DNA of 64,000 nucleotides from CAZWRN01 sp964636275 (GTDB lineage: Bacteria > Patescibacteriota > Microgenomatia > Daviesbacterales > UBA10151): the NCBI GenBank assembly GCA_964636275.1, contig CAZWRN010000001.1, positions 1 to 64,000 on the forward strand, given 5' to 3'. Under the pieces are notes generated by a model. That model did no database searches and was not told where the DNA came from. It was given only the letters and a program-made list of their open reading frames with translations. The position numbers and the translations under genes were made by a program. The first letter of the stretch is position 1, and each line of letters starts with the position of its first letter. Shown in pieces: positions 57,927 to 64,000 of the stretch.

Positions 57927-57956
57927 TTGAATTCGTGAGGCTAAACGTGATATAGT
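57927..57956 (+). promoter_or_regulatory. Promoter of rplY, leaderless spacing
   Basis: TTGAAT (57927-57932) and TATAGT (57951-57956) are 18 nt apart; the ATG follows 7 nt later. Confidence 0.6.
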
Positions 57957-57963
57957 ACTCCCC

Positions 57964-58725
57964 ATGGACAAGATTAATTTAAAAGCACAAGAACGAACTG
58001 TATTGGGAAAGAAGGTTAAGGCTCTACGAAAAGCTGGTATTATACCTGCTCACGTATTTGGAAATACCAAAGAGGTTGAACACGTTCAGGTCGATGTTAA
58101 AGACTTTATGGCTGTATTACAGCAGGCCGGCGAGACAGGGCTGATCAATTTGCGAATAGGTGAAGAGAAGGTCAGACCGGTATTAATCCGAGAAACTGAC
58201 TTTGATCCGCGAAATGGTTCTCTCACCCACGTTGGTTTTTATCAGGTCAATTTGAAAGAAAAAGTTCAGGTACCGGTGCCAATTGTATTGGTAGGTGAAG
58301 AACCAGAATCTGTCAAAATGGGTGAGCATATCGTATTGCAAAATTTGTCAGAAGTGCAGGTGGAGGCTTTGCCGACAGACTTAATTGAAAATATCGAAGT
58401 TAATATTGAGGTTCTGAAGAATGTTGATGATGCTGTGACCGTTGATCAGTTGAGCTATAATCATGATCTGATTACTGTTTTAGCTGAACCAGAAGAGGTA
58501 GTGGTAAAACTGGCTCCGGCAGTGACTGAAGAGATGAAAGCGATGTTGGAAGAGGCTGATGCTGAAGCCGCTGCCGCAGCTGAAGAAGCGGAAGCCGCTG
58601 AGGGTGAAGAAAAAGCTGAAGGTGAAGAGGGTGAGGCTGCTGAAGGAGAAGACGGTGCTGAGTCTACTGAAGGTGAGTCTACAGAAGAAAAGCCAACTGA
58701 AGAAAAATCCGATTCTGCTGAATAA
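57964..58725 (+). CDS. rplY: Ribosomal protein bL25 (Ctc family)
   Basis: 253 residues. The N-terminal 5S-rRNA-binding part reads INLKAQERTVLGKKVKALRK, AGIIPAHVFGN and the TL5/Ctc C-terminal domain includes KVQVPVPIVLVGEEPES and GEHIVLQNLSEVQVEALPTD. The last about 55 residues are an extremely acidic Glu/Ala tail, low in complexity and typical of bL25 in many bacteria but long here. It binds 5S rRNA in the large subunit. Confidence 0.93.
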   Translation: MDKINLKAQERTVLGKKVKALRKAGIIPAHVFGNTKEVEHVQVDVKDFMAVLQQAGETGLINLRIGEEKVRPVLIRETDFDPRNGSLTHVGFYQVNLKEKVQVPVPIVLVGEEPESVKMGEHIVLQNLSEVQVEALPTDLIENIEVNIEVLKNVDDAVTVDQLSYNHDLITVLAEPEEVVVKLAPAVTEEMKAMLEEADAEAAAAAEEAEAAEGEEKAEGEEGEAAEGEDGAESTEGESTEEKPTEEKSDSAE

Positions 58726-58730
58726 TCTAT

Positions 58731-59009
58731 ATGTCCTCCCTATCTGAATTAGAAACCCGCATTATTGCGATTGAAAAGCGCAATCAGGAGGTTGAGTTAA
58801 GTAAAGCCTGGGAAGGCTCATGGACACGAAAGTTTCTAATTATTTTCTTCACTTATATCTCAATATCTTTTTATCTCTATTTCATCGTTGGTATCGATCC
58901 TTGGATTAATGCAATAGTCCCGGCACTTGGTTTCCTTTTGTCCACCTTAACTCTTCCCTATTTTAAGAAATGGTGGGGTATGAGAATATACAAGAAGAAT
59001 GGTGTTTAA
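58731..59009 (+). CDS. Small two-helix membrane protein, 92 aa
   Basis: A charged N-terminal helix (LSELETRIIAIEKRNQEVEL) with coiled-coil character, WEGSWTRKF, two transmembrane helices (about 33-53 and 57-77) and a basic end. I know similar proteins only as uncharacterised; function unknown. It follows rplY by 5 nt and overlaps the DinB-like gene by 11 nt. Confidence 0.65.
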   Translation: MSSLSELETRIIAIEKRNQEVELSKAWEGSWTRKFLIIFFTYISISFYLYFIVGIDPWINAIVPALGFLLSTLTLPYFKKWWGMRIYKKNGV

Positions 59010-59496
59010 AAACTTCGTTACCTCCTTTGTTCGTCAATGGAACTTTGTTCGTTCTGAAACTCTTGATATCCTTGATTCATTAGATGACCAGAAATTGCTC
59101 TATCGACCAACTGGTTCAAATAAATGGCAACCTCTCTACTACCAATTTACATGTATAGCTAGAACGCAAATGGTTTATGCCAAAGCCATTAAAGAAGGCA
59201 AAATGGATTTTAAATGGTTTGAGAGTGATGAGTTTCCAGACAAGTATCTGTTTAAAACAAAATCAGATTTGAAGCAGTTACTGGATAAAGCAGATAAACT
59301 TTGGAGTGCCGCTATTGTGGACCACAGAAGAAATGAAGAGTTTCAAGTAGCCTGGCCAGGATTTAAACAATCTCTTCCTAACCATATTGTTTCTCTTATC
59401 TCTCATGAGCGGATTCATCATGGTGAGCTGATTAGTTATCTGACTTTAGGTGGATTTAAACTTCCCAAAAACTTCAAACAAAATTGGGCTCTTTAA
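58999..59496 (+). CDS. DinB-like protein
   Basis: 165 residues with a four-helix DinB/YfiT-type pattern: FVRSETLDILDSLDDQKLLY, a helix with CIARTQMVYAKAI and the C-terminal SHERIHHGELISYLTLGGF, whose His residues would bind a divalent metal. The usual first metal His (in the second helix) is not obvious. DinB-like proteins are often thiol-dependent metalloenzymes; the substrate cannot be guessed. It converges with valS, overlapping its stop by 4 nt. Confidence 0.72.
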   Translation: MVFKNFVTSFVRQWNFVRSETLDILDSLDDQKLLYRPTGSNKWQPLYYQFTCIARTQMVYAKAIKEGKMDFKWFESDEFPDKYLFKTKSDLKQLLDKADKLWSAAIVDHRRNEEFQVAWPGFKQSLPNHIVSLISHERIHHGELISYLTLGGFKLPKNFKQNWAL

Positions 59497-61610
59497 GCAG
59501 TTGGCCAATGGGTGATCATGATGGATTTGCCTTCGTGGGGCAACTTTTGCCACAATTCTTCGGTTATAAACGGCATGTAGGGATGTAAAAGTTCCAGTGA
59601 TGTTCGAAAAACGTACTCTAAAACTGGTTGGGCTTCAGCTCGGCGCTCTTTGGTTGACTCGATATATTTATCGGCAAATTCATGCCATATAAATTCATAG
59701 AGAGCTTCAGCACCGTCGTGAAATCTAAATTGTTCGATGGAGTGGGTTACTTTCTTAGTTGTATCGTTTAGTTTATTTAGTATTGCCTGATCATTGGCTG
59801 GTAATTGTTGTATTGTTAAACTGTTAAATTGTTGAGAAGCCTCTAGCGATTTGGCGTCTTCGGGTTTGAATTCGATCAAGAATCTTCCTATATTCCAGAG
59901 TTTGTTGGTGAATTTTCGCATCGCGTCTAGCTTTGGATAAGATAAGGCTTGATCGTGTCCAAAGGCTGTTCCATAAACAAGTGCCATTCGGGCAGCGTCG
60001 GATCCATACTGGTCAACTATTTCCATAGGAGACACCACATTGCCTTTAGATTTAGACATTTTTTTACCAAGTGGGTCATTCACTAGACCGTGCAAAGCGA
60101 CGTCAGTAAAAGGAACTTTACCGGTGACCAAAAGTCCCATCATGACCATTCTGGACACCCAGGCTTTTAAAATATCATAGCCGGTTTCCATGACACAGGT
60201 TGGATAAAACTTTTCAAAATCCCCTGGCATTGTTGTTTGCAGAGTGGCAAATGGCCATTGGCCAGAGGAGAACCACGTGTCGAAGGTATCCGTATCACGT
60301 GTGATATTGGTTGCACCACAATGCTCACAGGCTTCGGGAATCTCCCCTTCAGTGATAGACCATTTGTTACACGTTTCACAATACCAGGCAGGGATGCGGA
60401 TACCCCAGATATTTTGACGTGAGATGTTCCAGTCTTTCAAATTTTCCAACCACTGATAATACAGAGTCGCATAGTTGGTCGGGTGAATTTTGATCTCCCC
60501 TTTCTTGACTGCGTCGATTGCTTGATGTTTGAGTTCCTGAACATTGAGGTACCATTGCTCCATTGGAAGTGGTTCTAAAACTGTGCCACATTTGTAACAA
60601 GTCCCAACTCGGTTTTGATACTGGTCATCAATCTTTTCAATTAAACCTTTTTGCTGCATCTCCTCAACCACTGCTTGGCGGGCTTCCAAGACTTTCATTC
60701 CAGCAAATTTACCAGCATGTTCATTCATTCGTCCATTAAAACCAATAACCTGTTTCATTTCCAGGTTATGTCTTTTTCCCGTTTCAAAATCATTAAAGTC
60801 ATGAGCTGGCGTGATTTTTACAACTCCTGTCCCAAACTCAGGATCAACGGATTCATCAGCAATAACTTTGATTTTAGCTGGACCCAAAACAGTCTCTATT
60901 TCCAGTTCTTGGTCAATGTATTGTTGGTATCTTTTGTCAGAAGGATGAACAGCGACTGCAGTATCACCAAATTTAGTTTCTGGTCTAGTAGTTGCTAATA
61001 CAAGCGGACCATATTTGATGAAGTAGAGTGAACTGGTACGATCTTCATAGGCGACTTCTAGGTCACTAAACCCAGTGCCGTGTTTGGTACAGTAATTGAC
61101 CAATCGGTTGGAACGATAGATCATTCCCTGGTCAGACATCTGTTTGAAGGTTTTATAGACCACTTTGACAACATCCGGATCGAGGGTGAATTTTTCTCTG
61201 GACCAGTCAACTGAAAAACCTAGACGTCTAAGCTGATTTTCCATTTTGGATTTGTTGGATTGGACATAGTCCCAGATCATCTGATAAAGAGTGTCTCGGT
61301 CGTAGTCAAAACGGGATTTTCCCTCTTTGGCTAAGTTTTTTTCAAACACAACCTGAGTTTCAAATCCTGCATGATCTGAACCAGGAACCCACAGAGCAGC
61401 ATCCCCTTTCATTCGGTGATAACGAACCATGATGTCTTCAATACTCATCATGGCGTGACCAAAGTGCAAATCAGCATTGGCATTGGGTGGGGGAAGAATG
61501 ATGGTAAAAGGTTTACCGTCTGGATTTATCTCAGGTTGAAAGAAGCCTGAGTCTTCCCAGAACTGGTACCATTTTTCTTCAACTTCATTTTGATTGTAAA
61601 TTTTATCCAT
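59493..61610 (-). CDS. valS: Valyl-tRNA synthetase
   Basis: 705 residues, shorter than the usual about 880 because the C-terminal coiled-coil arm is missing. Class I signatures: PPPNANADLHFGHAMMSIED (HIGH-type) and KKMSKSKGNVVSP. Editing domain with TTRPETKFGDTAVAVHP; two zinc-ribbon-like Cys sets (CYKCGTVLEP and CETCNKW/CEHCGA); WVPGSDHAGFETQ is ValRS-specific. Residues encoded by 59792-59838 (SQQFNSLTIQQLP) come from an iterated CAACAATTTAACA-type repeat. A T-box leader controls it (61680-61938). Confidence 0.96.
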   Translation of the reverse strand: MDKIYNQNEVEEKWYQFWEDSGFFQPEINPDGKPFTIILPPPNANADLHFGHAMMSIEDIMVRYHRMKGDAALWVPGSDHAGFETQVVFEKNLAKEGKSRFDYDRDTLYQMIWDYVQSNKSKMENQLRRLGFSVDWSREKFTLDPDVVKVVYKTFKQMSDQGMIYRSNRLVNYCTKHGTGFSDLEVAYEDRTSSLYFIKYGPLVLATTRPETKFGDTAVAVHPSDKRYQQYIDQELEIETVLGPAKIKVIADESVDPEFGTGVVKITPAHDFNDFETGKRHNLEMKQVIGFNGRMNEHAGKFAGMKVLEARQAVVEEMQQKGLIEKIDDQYQNRVGTCYKCGTVLEPLPMEQWYLNVQELKHQAIDAVKKGEIKIHPTNYATLYYQWLENLKDWNISRQNIWGIRIPAWYCETCNKWSITEGEIPEACEHCGATNITRDTDTFDTWFSSGQWPFATLQTTMPGDFEKFYPTCVMETGYDILKAWVSRMVMMGLLVTGKVPFTDVALHGLVNDPLGKKMSKSKGNVVSPMEIVDQYGSDAARMALVYGTAFGHDQALSYPKLDAMRKFTNKLWNIGRFLIEFKPEDAKSLEASQQFNSLTIQQLPANDQAILNKLNDTTKKVTHSIEQFRFHDGAEALYEFIWHEFADKYIESTKERRAEAQPVLEYVFRTSLELLHPYMPFITEELWQKLPHEGKSIMITHWPTA
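59792..59838. repeat. In-frame AACAATTTAACAG word repeat inside valS
   Basis: TTGTTGTATTGTTAAACTGT and TAAATTGTTGAG iterate one word; the encoded segment is a variable linker between the catalytic core and the anticodon-binding domain. Confidence 0.5.
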
Positions 61611-61612
61611 AG

Positions 61613-61678
61613 TTTTTAGTACAGAAGTACAAAGTGATAAGACAATTAATTATTTTTGTGATCTGTACTTGTAAGCAT
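61613..61678. repeat. Palindromic element, family H
   Basis: TTTAGTACAGAAGTACAAAG and the reverse complement of GATCTGTACTTGTAAGC form arms. It lies between the T-box terminator and the valS start, second copy of the 19762-19872 family. Confidence 0.6.
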
Positions 61679-61717
61679 AAAAAAACACGCGAAATCCCAT
61701 TGTTGGGACGAGCGTGT
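61678..61717 (-). terminator. Regulated terminator of the valS T-box
   Basis: On the minus strand ACACGC pairs with GCGTGT around CCCA/TGGG, followed by seven T. It overlaps the 3' strand of the antiterminator, as required for a T-box. Confidence 0.85.
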
Positions 61718-61938
61718 CGTGGTACCACCCAAATTTATTAATATTTTTCGAGTGTAACGAGAAATTACATTTAATTTTGGAAATTTCTCACTTTTTGAAA
61801 CTTATTCAAAAAGAAAGCTCTGCTTACTTCGTTCGAAAAATAATAACCTTATTGAAAGCTGTAACGGGCAAACCCGGAAGAGTCTAATGGGTCCAAGGAC
61901 CGTTCTTTCTTCAAACACAGGAGACGTTATTTCCTGAT
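61680..61938 (-). promoter_or_regulatory. T-box riboswitch upstream of valS
   Basis: The minus strand contains GGGTGGTACCACG (61718-61730), the conserved T-box/antiterminator sequence with the UGGU bulge that pairs with an uncharged tRNA end. An intrinsic terminator follows. Upstream, GAAAG-AACGG and CCGTT-ACAG-CTTTC form a Stem-I-like helix; a GTT triplet followed by A (61863-61865) is a candidate Val specifier, though its placement in a loop is uncertain. Between Stem I and the antiterminator lies a long hairpin (TTATTATTTTTCGA with TCGAAAAATATTAATAA) containing family L words. Starvation for valine would raise valS expression. Confidence 0.88.
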
Positions 61939-61944
61939 AGGGTG

Positions 61945-61973
61945 ATTATACGATATTTGGTGTAAATTGACAA
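61945..61973 (-). promoter_or_regulatory. Promoter of the valS T-box leader
   Basis: TTGTCA (61968-61973) and TATAAT (61945-61950) are exactly 17 nt apart on the minus strand, about 7 nt before the leader start. Confidence 0.8.
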
Positions 61974-61974
61974 T

Positions 61975-62475
61975 TTAATTTTTTTCTATCTTCATTGGTC
62001 TGGTTACATAACTCACATTGATTTTTTTCTGATTATAGGTTGAAGGAAGTATTCCGCCATTTTTCCTTCTAAACCAGAAAGTGATATTTTCAGCATTTGT
62101 TTCAATACTTTCTAGATTTGCTCCGGGAATTGTTGTTTTGATAGCTCCATTCATGATTATGATTCGGCGAAGTCCTTGTTGTTTCCATTCTTCAGCAGTG
62201 ATTAATTCTGAAGGACGTAAATTTTCGATTTCGTCTTCTAGAAATTTACCTCCCACATTGTGAGATAAAAAAATAGCTGGTAAGTGTTCTATATAGACAG
62301 GCCAACCCATTGAATCTGGAAATCTAGTTTCGGATAAAGCAGAGGGATCACTTAAAGTTCCATATTCTGTCCAGCGGCCAATGGTTCTACTAGGATTTTC
62401 TCTCCAAACTCTAGCTCGAGAACTAAAATGACGATCGGCAGAGTCAGAATAGTCTCGGTCATTATCGAGGATCAT
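61975..62475 (-). CDS. Hypothetical protein, 166 aa
   Basis: Not recognised. Soluble, mixed alpha/beta, with Arg-rich N-terminus (DRHFSSRARVWRENPSRTIG), the hydrophobic PVYIEHLPAIFLSH and a basic end (FWFRRKNGGILPSTYNQKKI). The start overlaps the tsaD stop by 4 nt, so it is translated together with tsaD. The T-box promoter lies at its very 3' end. Confidence 0.55.
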   Translation of the reverse strand: MILDNDRDYSDSADRHFSSRARVWRENPSRTIGRWTEYGTLSDPSALSETRFPDSMGWPVYIEHLPAIFLSHNVGGKFLEDEIENLRPSELITAEEWKQQGLRRIIIMNGAIKTTIPGANLESIETNAENITFWFRRKNGGILPSTYNQKKINVSYVTRPMKIEKN

Positions 62476-63641
62476 AGTGTTAGATTTGGATCTGCCTGTA
62501 ATTGTATAATATTATCTATGGGTTTTGCAAAAAAAGCTGCTGAGGCAATCATAGCGGCGTTGTCGCCGCAATATTTGAGATTGGGGAAATGAATGGTAGC
62601 TTCCAGCTTTGAGCTTTTAGCTTCAAGTGTTAGTTGGTCGCGGAGTTTTTGATTAGCAGAGACTCCTCCCCCGACGATAATTGTCGAAACATTGTTTTCC
62701 CGAGCAGCTTTGATAGTTTTTTTTACTAAAGATTTGACGATAGTATTTTCCAGGGTTGCACACAGATCTTTGGCTTCTTGGGTATCATTTTCAATATTTT
62801 TTTCTTTAACTAGATTGAGAAAGGCTGTTTTAAGACCAGAAAAAGAGAAATCAAAATCATGTGAGTTACTCATTGGTAAAGGCAGAGTAAATTTTTTTGG
62901 ATTTCCTTCTTTAGCTAGCTGGGAGATCTTGGGGCCACCCGGATAGGGATAGCCCAAAAGCCGGGCACATTTATCAAAACATTCACCTGCAGCATCATCT
63001 CTGGTGCCGCCAATATATAAATATTTGTTATGGGATTTGAACAAAACCAGATCGGTGTGACCTCCAGAAACGAGTAGACCGATACAGGGGAATTCAGGTT
63101 CTTTCCAGTTACCGGTTTTCGGTTGTCTGTTATCAGAATTAAGTTGATCAGTTATCGGTTTATCAGTTTTAGAAACAGACTGACCGACAACAGATAGACT
63201 TTCACCTGAAAACTGATGACTGAAAACTGATGACTGACTAATCCAGTTAGCATAGTAATGACCTATGAGATGATTGATAGGCAATAGTGGCTTATTCCAG
63301 GCTAGTGCCAGAGTCTTGGCTGTTTCGACTCCGACGAGTAAAGAACCGATTAAACCAGGTCCATAGGTTACTGCTATAGCATCTATCTGACTGATTTGTT
63401 GTGTCAATGTCTCAGTAGGAAACGCTTGAGATAATGCCTCTTTTAATACAGGGATCATGGCTTTTACCTGCTCTCTGGCTGCCTGTTCTGGGATGATTCC
63501 GCCAAATTTAGCCTGTATTTCGGCTGAGGAAGCTATAACACTGGATAAGACTACTATTTCATCGCCGGTTTTTTTTAATATTGCGGCAGCTGTTTCGTCA
63601 CAGGATGTTTCAATGCCGAGAATTATCTTAAAGTCATTCAT
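62472..63641 (-). CDS. tsaD: tRNA threonylcarbamoyltransferase TsaD
   Basis: 389 residues against about 340 usually. It catalyses the last step of t6A37 formation in tRNA. Motifs: LGIETSCDETAAAIL, the metal-binding HLIGHYYANW, LLVSGGHTDLVLF, GTRDDAAGECFDKCARLLGY, GGGVSANQKLRDQL and CGDNAAMIASAAF. Two stretches are extra: residues about 133-182 (SVFSHQFSGESLSVVGQSVS and on to NRQPKTGNWK), between HxxGH and SGGHT, and about 336-351 (LEAKSSKLEA). Both are encoded by iterated word repeats in frame. TAAACT (63648-63653) ends 6 nt before the ATG, the leaderless pattern. Confidence 0.96.
   Translation of the reverse strand: MNDFKIILGIETSCDETAAAILKKTGDEIVVLSSVIASSAEIQAKFGGIIPEQAAREQVKAMIPVLKEALSQAFPTETLTQQISQIDAIAVTYGPGLIGSLLVGVETAKTLALAWNKPLLPINHLIGHYYANWISQSSVFSHQFSGESLSVVGQSVSKTDKPITDQLNSDNRQPKTGNWKEPEFPCIGLLVSGGHTDLVLFKSHNKYLYIGGTRDDAAGECFDKCARLLGYPYPGGPKISQLAKEGNPKKFTLPLPMSNSHDFDFSFSGLKTAFLNLVKEKNIENDTQEAKDLCATLENTIVKSLVKKTIKAARENNVSTIIVGGGVSANQKLRDQLTLEAKSSKLEATIHFPNLKYCGDNAAMIASAAFFAKPIDNIIQLQADPNLTL
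62592..62632. repeat. In-frame family G word repeat inside tsaD
   Basis: TAGCTTCCAGCTTTGAGCTT and TTAGCTTCAAG iterate the AGCTTTTAG/AGCTTCCAG word seen in the intergenic copy at 19638-19722 and in the cobalamin riboswitch. Confidence 0.6.
63112..63245. repeat. In-frame palindromic insertion inside tsaD (family J, CATCAGTTTTCAGT words)
   Basis: CTGATGACTGAAAACTGATG at the right arm pairs with CAGTTATCGGTTTATCAGTT at the left, with outer arms GGTTGTCTGTTATC/GACAACAGATAGAC-type. It adds about 48 codons without breaking the frame. Confidence 0.75.
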
Positions 63642-63644
63642 AGC

Positions 63645-63687
63645 GTAAGTTTAAAGCGTAAAGCATGAAGGGTAAAGGGTGAAGTTC
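63645..63687. repeat. Solo word repeat (GCGTAAAGC/GGGTAAAG)
   Basis: AAAGCGTAAAGCATGAAGGG and TAAAGGGTGAAG iterate one word directly upstream of tsaD. Confidence 0.45.
63648..63653 (-). promoter_or_regulatory. -10 box of tsaD, leaderless spacing
   Basis: TAAACT ends 6 nt before the ATG at 63641. Confidence 0.5.
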
Positions 63688-63689
63688 AT

Positions 63690-63816
63690 TAGTTTAATTT
63701 CTAAGTCCTCTAACTTCTAATATCTAAACAAATACCAAAATAAAAATATCAAAATTTTAGAAATTGAGATTTAATAATTGTTTAGGTCAATTAGGAATTA
63801 GTAATTAGAAATTCTA
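63690..63816. repeat. Palindromic element, family A
   Basis: AATTTCTAAGTCCTCTAACT through CTAAACAAAT on the left matches the reverse complement of ATTGTTTAGG through AATTAGAAATTC on the right, over about 38 nt. Confidence 0.8.
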
Positions 63817-64000
63817 GATCAGCTTTATCTCTGCCAAGGTGTTGTGCTGATGGAAAGAGTGATCTGGGACGGACTCAAAGAGCTTGATTGAATCCACTTT
63901 GATAGGGTCAAAATCGATCTGTTCAATCTTTTCAAATTCAGCTTCCTGAAAAGGGGTGATTTCAAAATTGTTGATCTTTCCTAAAGCAATGTGAGGTATA
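63814..64000 (-). CDS. 2'-5' RNA ligase/LigT-like protein, C-terminal part (cut by window edge)
   Basis: Only the last about 61 codons are present, ending at the TAG at 63814. The visible part starts IPHIALGKINNFEITPFQEA, containing the second H-x-[TSA] motif of the 2H phosphoesterase family (PHIALG), and ends with VDSIKLFESVPDHSFHQHNT then LAEIKLI, the usual strand-turn-strand C-terminus of LigT/ThpR proteins. The first HxT motif lies outside the window. The stop codon overlaps the end of a family A repeat. Confidence 0.7.
   Translation of the reverse strand, partial: IPHIALGKINNFEITPFQEAEFEKIEQIDFDPIKVDSIKLFESVPDHSFHQHNTLAEIKLI

Larger units (their letters stand above)
57601..57963. other. 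363-nt spacer made of three word repeats
   Basis: Contains a family A palindrome (57602-57691), a family E solo arm (57718-57756) and a family F palindrome (57836-57926), then the rplY promoter. No gene or other RNA is evident. Confidence 0.6.

Overview
This 64 kb window looks like part of a chromosome from a Candidate Phyla Radiation (Patescibacteria) bacterium, most likely of the Microgenomates type. Pointers are the standard code with TGA used as stop, short versions of housekeeping proteins (705-residue ValRS, 148-residue Jag, 279-residue YidC), a Gram-positive-like type IV secretion locus with very many two-helix pilin-like proteins, an epimerase-DUF4012 fusion, a four-helix-bundle (S23-type) gene, and intergenic spaces filled with AT-rich palindromic repeats. 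The lineage is inferred from content, not from a marker-gene tree.

Layout. 1-9.3 kb: the 3' end of a tRNA (probably Ser), a DUF1761 membrane protein, comF, the tmRNA gene with an unusually long tag, smpB, a KGG stress protein, small unknowns, and an operon with a PH-domain membrane protein and a one-helix protein with a phosphatase-like N-terminus, then a SpoIID-like protein. 9.3-45.3 kb: a type IV secretion/pilus locus. It holds two VirB6-like channel proteins, thirteen two-helix pilin-like proteins or domains, a ClpB-like ATPase with disordered inserts, a 15-residue-repeat surface protein, a group of large unknown proteins (27-35 kb), and the machinery core PrgI-like / VirB4 N-terminal-like / VirB4 ATPase / lytic transglycosylase / M23-C39 wall hydrolase with small anchored proteins. 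45.3-51.1 kb: the replication-origin neighbourhood (dnaN, nuclease, DnaA-box cluster, dnaA, then outward rpmH, rnpA, yidD, yidC, jag). 51-57.6 kb: surface glycan genes (O-antigen-ligase-like, flippase, Wzz-like, epimerase-DUF4012), plus an RNase H. 57.6-64 kb: bL25, a DinB-like protein, valS behind a T-box, tsaD and the end of a 2'-5' RNA ligase-like gene.

Three layers of structure go beyond gene calling. First, many operon-leading genes have a -10 hexamer exactly 6-7 nt before the start codon (leaderless pattern), while internal genes often carry Shine-Dalgarno sequences. Second, there are structured leaders: a T-box before valS, a cobalamin-type riboswitch before an unknown T4SS-locus gene, and a pair of homologous leaders before prgI and jag with covarying stems and a mutually exclusive helix that can bury the ribosome site; I cannot assign this last pair to a known class. 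Third, palindromic elements built from short iterated words fill intergenic DNA. They also lie in frame inside tsaD, comF, valS and a secreted-protein gene, inside peripheral loops of the cobalamin riboswitch and probably the T-box, and flank a four-helix-bundle gene and a remnant of another. This resembles an uncharacterised dispersed element system, comparable in behaviour to Rickettsia palindromic elements.
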